Shown: one piece after another, positions 1 through 11,400 of the stretch | How positions within the stretch are numbered: position 1 is the stretch's first letter | Layout: each line of letters begins with the position of its first letter | Assembly: GCA_036874045.1 (NCBI GenBank) | Contig: CM072342.1 | Coordinates: 5,540,501-5,604,500 of the forward strand | DNA from: Cymodocea nodosa | Lineage: Eukaryota; Streptophyta; Magnoliopsida; Alismatales; Cymodoceaceae | Length of the DNA: 64,000 bases | Direction: 5' to 3' | The notes under the pieces: model-generated | Told to the model about the DNA's origin: nothing | What the model saw: the letters and a program-made list of their open reading frames with translations, nothing else | Databases searched by the model: none | Program-made: the position numbers and the translations under genes

Positions 1-577
1 ATAATATTTGAACAAGTGTATCTAGAGAATTTATATGTATGTTACAAATTTTATTCATACATTGGATGTTAGTTTTTAATTTTGAAATGTAATAGTTTGT
101 GATATGTTATATTCAATTAGGTAATGAATAATATTATATGTTAGATAATTTTTTTTAAATCAATATTGTTTATGATATTATTAATAAATAAATAAATTCA
201 CTTAATAATAATAAAAAATAAATTTAATAACTTTTCTTAATATATAATTATTATAAAATAAAGAAATAAAATAAATAAAAAATTATTAAAAGATTTTGAT
301 TAAAAAATATATTTTAATTCTAAATACACAAATAACTCTAAAAATAATTTTTATTTTCTGAAATAATTTTGATTTTAAAAATTTTAATTTTTTTCAAAAA
401 TCTAAACTTTTTATTTTTTTCATTTTTAAACTTTACAACGTGTACAGACTCTTAAGTCGGTCTCACAATCGAATCTTCTCCTAACGTTGATTTTTTGTTT
501 TGTTAGATTTTTTTATTTTGTAAAATCTTAACTTTGATTTTGTTCTAATCTTATTTTTTTTATTAAAAAAATAATTG
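1..577. other. AT-rich upstream flank of the V-ATPase D gene
   Basis: Very AT-rich DNA with long A and T runs and short AATAAATAA-like tracts. No coding exon, RNA gene or transposon protein is recognisable in any frame. Base composition changes abruptly near 575-600, where the GC-richer leader of the next gene begins. The proximal promoter presumably lies near the right end, but I cannot point to a convincing TATA box among so many AT tracts. Confidence 0.5.
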
Positions 578-838
578 ATGCCCTCGAGAAAAGAAAGATG
601 CGGGTCACCGTCAATCAGATCTCACCTCCCACGGCCCGAGTCCAGAGTTTACCCACGAGTCAGGACAGACGTGCCTCCGAAAGCTTCCTCCGTCCGCTCT
701 TCGTGTACTTCCCTCTGTTGGGAAATCGCTCCAGATCTCTTCCGCCCGTCGCTTGTGCGCTTTCCTCAACTCAGATCTCTCTCCTCTGCCCACTCTTCCC
801 CGTTCAGATCCCCAATCCCTAGCGCAGCCGGCGGCTAA
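578..838 (+). promoter_or_regulatory. GC-rich 5' leader with a candidate upstream ORF
   Basis: This stretch is much richer in C and T than the DNA to its left and ends immediately before the V-ATPase D start codon, so it is probably the 5' untranslated leader. An ATG at 578 opens a frame of 86 codons that closes with TAA at 836-838, two bases before the main ATG at 841. A second ATG at 598 opens another overlapping frame. If transcription starts left of 578 these would be upstream ORFs; if it starts within 600-800, as the CT-rich tract near 770-800 might suggest, they would not be translated. The encoded peptide resembles nothing I know. Confidence 0.4.
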
Positions 839-840
839 TC

Positions 841-1638
841 ATGTCGGGCCAAGGGAACCGCCTGAACGTTGTCCCGACGGTGACGATGCTGGGGGTCATG
901 AAGGCTCGCCTCGTTGGCGCCACCCGCGGCCACGCCCTCCTCAAGAAGAAGAGCGACGCCCTCACCGTCCAATTCCGTGCGATCCTTAAGAAGATCGTCA
1001 CGGCCAAGGAGAGCATGGGCGACATCATGCGCTCCTCCTCCTTCGCCCTCACCGAGGCTAAGTACGCCGCCGGGGACAACGTCCGCCACGTTGTCCTCCA
1101 GTCCGTCCGCTCCGCCTCCCTCCGCGTCCGCTCTCGCCAGGAGAACGTCGCTGGTGTCAAGCTCCCCCGGTTCGAACACTTCGTGGACACCGCGGCCGCT
1201 GACTCTCGTGCTGATCTCACCGGGCTAGCGCGCGGGGGACAGCAGGTGCAGGCGTGCCGCGGCGCATACGTCAAGGCGATTGAGGTGCTTGTAGAGCTGG
1301 CGTCGCTACAGACATCCTTCCTTACGCTCGACGAGGCGATCAAGACGACCAATCGGAGGGTGAATGCGCTGGAGAATGTCGTCAAGCCAAGGCTGGAGAA
1401 CACCATCAATTACATCAAGGGGGAACTGGATGAGCTCGAGAGGGAGGACTTCTTCCGTCTCAAGAAGATTCAGGGGTACAAGAAGAGGGAGATCGAGAGG
1501 CAGATGATAGCCGCCAAGCAGTTCGCAGAGGAGAAAGCCGCCGATGCTGTCTCACTCAAGAGAGGGGTATCGATGAACACCGCTCACAACATTCTCGTCG
1601 TCGGGGCCGAGAAGGACGAGGATATCATCTTCACATGA
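841..1638 (+). CDS. VHA-D: V-type proton ATPase subunit D
   Basis: An uninterrupted 265-codon frame encodes subunit D of the V1 sector of the vacuolar H+-ATPase. Subunit D is the central-stalk shaft which, with subunit F, rotates inside the A3B3 head and couples ATP hydrolysis to proton pumping at tonoplast and endomembranes. The N-terminus MSGQGNRLNVVPTVTMLGVM, the following KARLVGATRGHALLKKKSDA segment and the later NRRVNALENVV and ERQMIAAKQ stretches are family signatures. Length matches plant homologues (about 260 residues), and the helical N- and C-terminal thirds fit the antiparallel coiled coil of the shaft. No intron interrupts the frame. The start is the only ATG giving the conserved N-terminus. 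GC content is high at the 5' end and falls towards the 3' end. The protein ends in an acidic tail, EKDEDIIFT. Confidence 0.97.
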   Translation: MSGQGNRLNVVPTVTMLGVMKARLVGATRGHALLKKKSDALTVQFRAILKKIVTAKESMGDIMRSSSFALTEAKYAAGDNVRHVVLQSVRSASLRVRSRQENVAGVKLPRFEHFVDTAAADSRADLTGLARGGQQVQACRGAYVKAIEVLVELASLQTSFLTLDEAIKTTNRRVNALENVVKPRLENTINYIKGELDELEREDFFRLKKIQGYKKREIERQMIAAKQFAEEKAADAVSLKRGVSMNTAHNILVVGAEKDEDIIFT

Positions 1639-2790
1639 TCACTATTTGTGGTTAGTACCCACCCCCAGTTCTGCTCTTTATTCTTTCGCTTTTTATCTCG
1701 GAGAGAAGTCTGCACTTTCGTTCCGTTTTTCTTTTTCCTTTGTATGCTACGCCATATTTGTGTTTTATATGAATAATGGTCGTCTACGAGACGCTGCTGC
1801 AATTATTCGTTTTTATTCCGTGAGTTATGTAACTTATATATGGAGAGAAGGTTCACTCCCTGCCATTGCCCTACATACATTTTTGCTAATTGGGATACCA
1901 GCATTCTACTGGCGCCACATACATTGTAATTTTCTAGATTTTTTATTGATATTTATCGCATTTAAGTTTGTGTTTATGATCTTTGGCATACTAGATTATG
2001 CTCGTGATGTCAGTGTGAGGCTGTGAGCTAAAAAAAGTCACCTGATTTATCTTCCTTCGAAAATGATAAATCCATGGCATAAAAGATTTTCAAGTATAGC
2101 ATGCCCAAGCAAAGACACGTATTCCTTTCTGTTAGTTGCCACTTATTGATAGAGGGTCGCTTAAATATAAAGATCAGAAGAGACTCCACTTGGTGAGCCT
2201 TCTCCCACCATTTGATGTACTGATAAGTCCCCAACTTTTCACGGATGGGCACTTGAGTTGAGACAAATAGTTTTCTCTTAATGATGATGAGGACACTGAA
2301 GGAAAAAAAAATGATGATTACTTAGGTAGGCTTCACTTTCGTTCCATCTTCTTCTCCTTGTGTTTCTTGTCTTAGAAATAATTGTCATTCCGTTCTGTTT
2401 CATTTTGTCAAATGCGATATGTTCTCTCTGCTTTGCCCTGTTTTACTAGTTAGGTACGGATATTCTACTGGCACTATGTACTTGTTATTTTAATGATTTT
2501 TTTAGTTTAGGCAAGTTTATTTTGAATTCTTGTTTGCCATTTTTGGGAATTTATCATGAATGCTTATATGGCTGATTACCCTTTCATAGATGTTGGCTTC
2601 AACTTCCATCTCTGATGATTTTTATGCTGGTTTACTTGCCTAAAATATTTCAACTTGAAATGGCATATGTTCTCATAGAAATCAAGAATTAGGGTAGCTT
2701 CCAGGTTTGAAATCTTGAGGTACTTTTGCAAATCAGGAACCCAGAGACAAAGCTAGGACTTTTATGTTGTGGGGCCTTAAAGAAAATGTG
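1639..2790. other. 3' flank of V-ATPase D with an old direct duplication
   Basis: The first few hundred bases should hold the 3' untranslated region, but no single polyadenylation site can be chosen. Parts of about 1705-1990 reappear in diverged form at about 2330-2550. Shared words include CACTTTCGTTCC, and a TATTCTACTGGC-like stretch is recognisable in both copies. About 300 bases (2030-2290) with no counterpart separate them. Short frames here are not recognisable as genes. Confidence 0.4.
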
Positions 2791-2796
2791 TATAAA

Positions 2797-4960
2797 CAAT
2801 AACTTGTACCATAATTTCACTATGTAGGATTGACCACATGAATCTTTTTCTTTCGTATATTTCTATCAATGATTAAATCTTTAGCTAAATTACATAAATT
2901 TAAAACTTCTCTCACAACTCCTAATCAAATAGTTTTAGGTAATTTTTACTTTTTTGAGTTTCTTTCACACTAATTAATTCTCTTCCCCTAATTGGTGCAT
3001 CATTTAGTCTTGTAAGGATATAATCAAGTCACTTAAGTTGATTTTGTTTAAATTTATTTTCAATTGATAAAACTCCTACTCTATTTCTAATAAAGCCATT
3101 TTTAACTTATTCCTTGTAATATTAGTAGTCATCTATCTAAACATTTATATCTTTGACGTACTAACTTTTTGAAGATATTCATGTTTTATGGTTCAACATT
3201 TTGAATCAGAAAGTATGATCACACAAATAGCAGTTTTATAACATTTTCTTTTTAATTTTAAGGGTATCCTTTGTGACTTAACATTTCAAAAGTATTTTTC
3301 CAATTCATTCACCTTACTTTCATAACATCTACAATAATTTATTCATTGTTACTTATTATACATTTTTAGTATTTAAAATTTTTTATTTTTATGAAGCTCA
3401 TAATCATCTGATCTTATATTTTCATCATTATTCCTATTTTTGACCTACTTGATTTTAATCCTTTAGACTTTAAAGTATCTCTCTATAATTTTAATTTAAA
3501 AGTAATTTCTTCCTTATTTTCATCCACTAAAATTATGTTATCAGCAAATAGCATACATCAATGTATTTTTTTTGTAAATTTTCTTAGTTATTTTTTTCAT
3601 AACCAAGATAAACAAATCTTAGAAAGAACCTTTAGTGGAAATCTATGTCTATTGGAATTTCTTTAGTTTTTTCTTCTATAGTTTTAAAACTAATAAATGC
3701 TCTTTCATATATGTCATTTATAATATCAATATATCTTATTGGTACTTTTTTCTTTCCAAGAACCATCACAATCGATTTCTAAATACTCTATCATAACTTT
3801 TTTCTAAACCAGTGAAAATTGTATGGAGGTACGTTTTCTTAACTCTAAAATTTTTTATTAATTATCTAAATAAATGAATAGCTTTCATTGTTGACTTATC
3901 CAACATAAACCTAAATTGATTTTTTTTTTTTTAGTTACATGCCTTAGCCTTTGCTTAATTATTCTTTCTCATAATTTTATAATATGACTTATTAACTGAA
4001 TACCTTTATAATTATTACAGTTCTTTATGACTCACTTATTCTTGAATATAAGTATTAAAGAAATTTTTTCAATTCATTTGGCGTATTTTTTGTCTTCTAA
4101 ATCATATTAAAAAGTTTAGTTAATCAGCTAATCCCTACTTCACCTAATGCATTTCCACTTCTTAATAAGAATACCATCTAGTCCAATAGTTTTCCTATAT
4201 TTCATTTTTTTTAATGGCTTTGTTTACCTTTAAATTGTTAATTCTTTTAAAATAACAGCAGTTTATATCTTTTGTACTGTTACACAAATTTTGCTTGTAG
4301 GAGTTTTCTATATATTTATTAAAAGATTTACTAAAATACCTACATTATATATATTTTATTTCTTTTTCTTTTTCTAAAACTCTATTATCCTTGTCTTTAT
4401 TACACTTAAATCTTTATATTTTCGTTTTCTTTTTTTAACTTTAGTCAATTTATATATTTTATTTTCTCCTTGTTTTGTTTTTAAACTACCATATAATTTT
4501 TTATTGACCTAATTTTTACCTTCACTAACAATTTTATAACATTTTTTTTTTCTTTTCTGAAGTTTCCTTATTTTTTACATTTATGATAGATTTTATTGGA
4601 TTTCCTTAACAATCTTTTTAATGCAAGTAGTCATTCCATTTCAAAGTTTATTTACTTCTGTAACTAATTTTCATATTCTTTCTTTTAATAAGTTATCTCT
4701 AAATATCATTTTATTTTCCCTTTTTAGAATTTACCACTTAATTCTTGAGTTTTTATGTACTTTAGTCATTCTCTTTCTAATCTTGATGCTAGGATCTAAC
4801 ACTTATAGCATATATTGTGTATACCTCCCATTTAGTTTCTTGCAAACCTAATATATTAATTTTTCTTATCATTATGCCTAATACTCTTACCGATCAAGTT
4901 TCCTATATTATAAGTTACTAGCATAATTTCAGTGTTTTGAATTAACTTCTTTACCTACAC
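2797..4960 (-). mobile_element. RTE-type non-LTR retrotransposon (LINE), decayed, antisense
   Basis: Read on the minus strand, this region shows successive landmarks of a plant RTE element in the right order. Near 4850-4930 is an endonuclease start resembling 'NIG.L.GKSI' followed by INILGLQETKW. Near 3950-4060 is the endonuclease-to-RT junction (NNYKGIQLISHIIKL, then a RLRHVT-like end). Near 3530-3560 is the RT active-site box MLFADNIILVDE, in which the second Asp of the usual FADD is Asn. Near 2800-3170 is the C-terminal domain. Many stops and frame changes lie between these blocks, so it is long dead. The 3' end is placed at about 2797, where a TTATTGTTTATA-like tail follows, a tail type shared with the other RTE copies in this window. 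Confidence 0.7.
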
Positions 4961-7900
4961 TTATTCATTTAGGTGTGAGAAACCTTACTTGTTTTCATCG
5001 ACATCCAAGTACCGATGCAAAGTCTCTAGTTTAAGAATGTTATACTTAAAGCATGCAACACTTCCTTGTTTTCTTCTCAATGTACTGGTTGGGTGCAGCA
5101 AGTTGATAAGAAAATTGCACTTTAACAAATTACTTTTAGGATTTATGTTTACGAAGAGTTAGTAAGCTTTTATAATTCACTTTCTACCCATTGCTAGCTC
5201 TGCTTTATTCGAACTTGAGACTGTTGTCTAGAAGTTAACCTTCACAAGAAGGTTAAAAGAGAATATGCATATACTGTGGAAATTGACAAAATTGTTCACA
5301 TCATTTCGAGCTCTTTTTCGTTGTCCTCAACCTCTACATCTCATCTATACTAGGGGTGTTAATCTTATACCTTAAACAAATTATAGATACTTCATAGAAT
5401 ATATTATTTCACTCCATCATCTTTTATTATTTGTAGTCATTTTTTGCCCGTGCAATTAAATAAATAGCGTTTACTTTATACTGATCTTTCATTTACAAAG
5501 TTTGTGATAATTTGTGTTATTGTTAATATATTCTCATAACGTAAGCTAAGTACAAAATCAAAATAAAACAAATTCAAATTTTGCAGGCTTCAATTTTTTG
5601 TTCAGACTTTATTCCAGTCTTTTTTTTTGATATTCCTGAGAACCTTGTTGAAAAGCATGACAATAACAACAACCAAAGTGCTATAACGAAAGAATGACTG
5701 TTGACAATTCAAGGAAGAATGTGGAGAGGAAGAAGAATCATGGAAGAGAATGCTTGATTTATATTATATTTTTGTTTAATTTTCTATAATATTATTTTTT
5801 ATTCATTTCAAATTTAAAAGAAAAAATGTTATATTTACACAGTAATTCTTTTTTTGCCTAAATTTCTTTATCGATCTAATTTTTACGTGTTAGTTCAGGG
5901 ATGTATCTTTCAAATTGATTACCAAGGGGGGCGGCTTGAACCCCACACTTTCACACGTCAATCCGTTCCCGCAAAAAACCTTGCATGTTAGGATTGATTA
6001 CTTCAGTGGAGAGAAACGAATAATGAGTTCTTAAAAATCTCACACATAATCGAGTTAATTAAATTATTTAAAATAATTAATAATGACAAGACCATAACAA
6101 ATTGATTAGGCTATCTTGTCATTCACAACAAGTCTTGGTAAAAATCGTCGATCTTACTTCACCCGCAGGTTCCACCGACAACTCGAGGAGACGAGTTAAT
6201 CACAACGTTTACAAACGTTAATCATCTAACCCTACAACGGTACTTTTTTTATGCTTGATGATCAGAGTTGTGTAGGTAACTAGAACTCGTGAAATGGGAT
6301 TGAAAATTGAGATTTCAGTGAATTGAATGAAAAGCAAGGACGTTACTTTAGAAATGGAATGAACATTAGGAGGGTTTATGCGATTGGAAAATGGTAATAA
6401 ATAAAGGAAAATGAAATGACGAAATTTTTTTTTATGTTTGTATCAATAGAAGCATAGGAAGATGATTTTTCACCTCATCTTTTCAGAAATGATGGAAAAT
6501 GATATAAACTTATAATATAATAAATAAATAATAATATATTATAATTATAATAGATTAAGATAAAAGATAATGTTAAAGAATGATATTAGATTATAATATA
6601 TTGAAATATAATAACATTAATGTTATAAGAATAAATAATACATTAACATATTTAGCAACTTAATAATATGTTAAATGGGTAACATTAATTCCAACATAAC
6701 TTAATAATATTAAATAATACATTAACATATTATTCTGAAAAAATTTAGATTATAATGAAAATGTTGTTTATGTTAATTACAAATATATTAATCTACATGT
6801 TAAATTTATATTTAATGAAATGTTAATATATATTATAATATTTAAAATATTACTTTTCAAAAATAATATTTTTAAATTTATTATTTAATTTTTTAAAATT
6901 ATTAAATTTTTAATTTCCTATTATTTTTATCAAGCTAGTAGTAATTTTTGTTAATATATATTATTTAATATTTTAAAAATTATTAAATGACCTTATATTT
7001 TTTGTCATATCCTTATCATTTCTATTTTTCACTATTTTTATCATTTTCTGTCGTTTCATTCTCCAACGAAAAATCTACATAAACAAGCTTTCAAAAGCTT
7101 TAGATTGATGGCCATTAAGTCCTTTTTGTGTCTATTGATAGAATTTTTTGTCTTACAATTAGAAAATTGGTCATGAAAGAAAGTGACGAGAAGTACTTTT
7201 CGTCATTTTGATAGATCGAAAATCCTCAGATCGAAGTAGGTCGATCCTCATGAGTCAACCAAAATGTTCTCAAATTCTCTCCAAGCATAGAAATCGATTT
7301 ATTTTTAGTCTTTCAGTCAATCGATAAAAGTTATTTTTAAATTACCATTTCAGTATTTTGTTGTCTTGATCTTTTGTTGAATTTTTTTAACATAATTCTT
7401 TTTGTTTTTTTTTTTTAATTTGATCTTCTAATACAATTCATAATATAAAATATTCCTTCTCTACGTACTTTTTACATTGGTATACAACAAAATATTCAAA
7501 TGTTTGTATCTGAAAATGGTAATAATATCCGTAGTCGTTAAAATTCAAAAAATATCTATGTGGAAATGATATGTAGATTTGAATCTTAGTTTGTGTTACA
7601 TATATGTGATGTCTAACGCATGACACTCCTGCCTGCTGCGTTTTGTGCGCGTCTTCTCTAACCCTCATCTGACAATCTCATGCTTCTTTCGACAATAATT
7701 TGTAAACTTAAAGACTTTAATGAATTTCAAATATTTTAATTTGAAGACACCGTCATCTACTTTTCGATATTTAAATCATGAACATCTATTTTAAAATATG
7801 GAAGGTTGAATTAAAAATTAAAATTACAGTCACCAATTGGTAATTATTCTTCTACGATAAATAAAGATGTCATAAAATTTACCTAGATTTATCATACATC

Positions 7901-8140
7901 TTCTTGCAAAGAAACGGATTTATGGATGTACCACCGCCATGCACTGCGAAAATTGGTACAAAATCCAACTTCAAATTTTAAAGAGAGTTTGATATCAGTT
8001 TAAACACCGCCGTTAAAAATGTTATAGATATTTATATTACGAATTAGATGTACTAATTTAAGAATTATGATAATAAAGATTATATTAAAGATAAGTATTT
8101 ATAAAAATAATAATATATCAAAAATATAAAATAAATACGT
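4961..8140. other. Intergenic AT-rich DNA, no recognised gene
   Basis: I see no convincing host exon here. A CAACAACCAAAG-type string at about 5655-5685 resembles the reverse complement of an RTE 3' tail and may mark a very short LINE remnant. The block 5900-6250 is less AT-rich but unrecognised. From 6480 to 6990 the DNA is almost pure A+T, with many TTAACATAT and AATAATATT words. Short frames such as 7438-7668 on the minus strand have no family features. Confidence 0.4.
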
Positions 8141-8490
8141 TATTTTTTTTTTTTTCAAAAAAACCGGGCTCTCCAAATGTTGCTGCAATCCAATCCTGGG
8201 CGTTTCTTTCCCCCGGACCAATTTCAAATAAAGCCCTAGGATTGGAAATCGGCGGTCGGAAGCGCTTCCGACGCACGCAGCTCCGACGCAACTAACAAGC
8301 ATCTACCACCGAGGGCATACGTGTGCCATCATCCCCCTCCCCCATTTCAAATCCCACTTCCTTCCTTGGAGCAATACGCTTTTATAACAACCGCCTCCTC
8401 CCTCTCTTCAAATTCGACGACCGCGTTCATTTCACGCTCGGCTGTCCGGTTTTGATCTCCTCGCCAGCTTCTCCGTCTGAAGCCCTAGCC
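8141..8490 (+). promoter_or_regulatory. Proximal promoter and 5' leader of the HIT4-like gene
   Basis: After a run of T near 8142-8156 the composition becomes GC-richer and CT-rich, as expected for a plant core promoter and leader, up to the ATG at 8491. AGCCCTAG-type words occur at about 8233 and 8481; these resemble the telo-box/ribosomal-type promoter words found in plant nuclear-protein genes, but this is only a resemblance. The main reading frame stays open upstream of 8491 but contains no earlier in-frame ATG, which supports 8491 as the start. Confidence 0.45.
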
Positions 8491-11400
8491 ATGAGGAGGC
8501 CGCAAAAGGGAAGAGGGAGGAAGCGGAAGGCCGCGGATTCGAAGGAGGACAGCGCCGGCGACAGGACCGCGGAGGTGCCGAAGAAGGAACCTGGCAAGAG
8601 AGGGAGGAAGGTACGGGGATCTCCCAAGCCCAAGGAGGAACCTGAGTACTTACCTGAGAAGAGGAATCTGGTACAATTTGCATCTCTCTTCTTGTGTTTT
8701 CGTCTTTTGAACTTCGTTTCTTGTGCAAAGCGTGGAAATCCTCCAGAATGCATAGCTCTTTTTCATGGCGAGTTTGATGGTGACTATTTTATTTTAAGTA
8801 CTGCAGGAGGACCTGTGGCTGGCTGCTTTCCCTGTTGGTACCGAGGTGTGTGTGCCGGATAACTGGAATTGTTTGGTTCACTAAAATGTGGTTAGAAGTG
8901 TGTGAATTCTTGTTGTTTGATGAGGAGGCTGTTTTTTTCGTACTTTGTGACGTTTTGGTAACAGTGGGATAATTTGGAGAAGCTCCTCAGTATCAATTGG
9001 AATTTCTCAAACTTGGAGGTAGTCCGGACTCTTAAACTGTTAGAATGAATCTCTTATGTTGATAAAGTAGATATGTGGTGTGAACTATGTTTTTTTCGTG
9101 ATGCACTACAGAATGCTTTCGAAGAGGGTGGAGAGCTCCATGGGAAAAAAGTCTACTTGTTTGGTAGTACCGAACGTAAGTGATGGATGATTTTATTCAA
9201 AGGCTGCTCTTTGTTCTGTCATTTACACAAATTTAGTGCATGTTTCTTCTGATCAGATGCCTTTTGGCTGCTATGTCTTCTATATTGGCAGCATTGTAAA
9301 ATGCTATAAAATCCTGAGTACCATTTCTATCCAGTTGTTATTGTTTATCATATTTAATTCTCTGTGATAAGTACGTGCACAGGAAATCTAATGGTTAGGA
9401 GCATACATCTTTCTTATTACTTTTTTCCTTCTCGCAATTTCAGCTCAAATGCTTTTGGTAGACAACCAACAGAAAATCATATGCATTCCTGTTGTAATTG
9501 CGGTGAGTTGAACTTCTGTATATATTTGAATTTGTACTTCATTTTGTCTTTTTTGTTTAGTTTTTGAAATCTGTGTCATAGTGTATTTCACGTCTACGTA
9601 TCATATTATGATATCTATCAACAAGTAAGAATATTTGTTGCTAGTATCATCATAATATACTGAATTTCCTGCTCAAAAAAGTAATATGCTGAATTCATAA
9701 TACATTGAATTTATTTGAAATTTAATAATCTAGGTAGTAATTTTCTGTTTCTTGTGTTTTTTCTATACATACATTGTATAAATTTTCCTAAGATCTAGTC
9801 TTTTCAGATTTCTTGCATTAGTATGTTTCTTACTGTAGAAAATATGTAGGGTGCACCTAGCCAAGTTTTGCATACCAATTCTTCTAAACTACTCCTACTG
9901 TGCTAATGGTCTCAAATATTCGAGTTAGTTGCAGGCTTGCAAGAAGGTTATCTAAACTAAGAATGCAATTATAGCTTGTTTAATATTACTAATATGAAGG
10001 TTTTTGGCTAGTATATGATAATTGGCAGTTAAATTGGTTGATTTGCATACCTGTATTGGAAAGAAGTAATATTTTTAAAATATGCAGTTCTAATTTTCAT
10101 AGGGAGCAAGGATTAAAAAATTGATCTGAATTGGCAATTTTTCACTAATCTGGATCAATTGCTTAGATTAATGATACTGAAATTGCATGTATTTAGAGTA
10201 TCATTAGGGTTCAAACAATTCTTCCTTCTAAATTGTTGTCATTATATGGGGTCATTGGAACCAAAGAAGCTTTTGAGCTATGAGAAGTTGGATTGGTCAA
10301 TCTATGCACTAGATTGATTGATCCAGTGAAGCTTTTCCATTGTCAAGTCGTCATTGTTCTACTATAGAAGAAGGAAAGAAGATAAAGGTGTTGCCGAAAG
10401 AAGACGAAGATGAAGACATTGTTAGAAGAAGAAGACGTAGATGAAGACGTTGTTAGAAGAGGGAGATAAAGACAAAGACATTGCTAGAACCCTTTGCAAT
10501 CATCATAATCCATTACAATTTCTAGTGGGAAGAATTGAGAGGAAGAAGAAGAGGCAAAGGAGGTGGCATTGCACATGAGGGGAGGAAAAAGAAGAAAAAA
10601 AGGAAAAGAAGTAAGAAGAAAGAAAAGGAAGAGACAAAACTAAGGTTTTTGGTGATTAAGGAAAAAGTTCTTAACTTGATGATTAAGAATGAATAAATAC
10701 ATGAAGAGTATATATATATGAATCCTAAGATTCGATTACCCACATATGCACCCTACATATATTTTAACACTCCCTCAAGCTAGAGAGTACAAATTGTACA
10801 AACCCAAGCTTGTTGCAAAATTGAGTAAAGAGGCCTAAAGCAAGGGTCTTGGTGAAGATGTTAATCAATTGACGAGATGATTGAGTGTAAAGAGTACATA
10901 TTGTGCCATTAAGCATAAGCTAACGAACATAATGACAATCCATCTCGATGTACTTGGTTCTTTCATGAAAAGTTTCATTATTAACAATGTAGATAACTGC
11001 TTGATTATCATAATACATGAGAATTGTGGTGGGAACTTTGACACTCAACTTAGTTAAGAAATTTTGCATCTATACAATCTCCTTTCCTGTATTGGACATC
11101 CTCCAATATTCTGATTCAACATTAGAACAAGAAATCACATTCTATTTTTTGCTCCGCCAAATGATCAAGTTGCCACCAAGCAAGGTATAATATCCATCAA
11201 TAAACCTATCAACCCTATCACTAGTATAGCCTGCATTTGAATAGGCAACTGCATTGAGATGATGATTGTTAGAGTAGATCAACCTCTTTCCTAGACAACT
11301 TTTTAGATATGTTAAAACATGTAAAACTCCTTGCCAATGGATAGTCATTAGCTCTTGCATAAATTGACTCAACACTCTTACTGCAAATGAGATATTAGGA

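Noticed and set aside
819-1409. 196-codon minus-strand frame opposite V-ATPase D
   Set aside because: Antisense shadow of a GC-rich, conserved plus-strand gene; the predicted peptide has no family features.
4621-4851. 76-codon plus-strand frame
   Set aside because: Mirror of the minus-strand RTE endonuclease remnant.
6120-6190. CCCGCAGGTTCCACCGAC resembling the complement of the 18S rRNA 3' end
   Set aside because: The similarity covers only a dozen bases and no flanking rRNA sequence is present.
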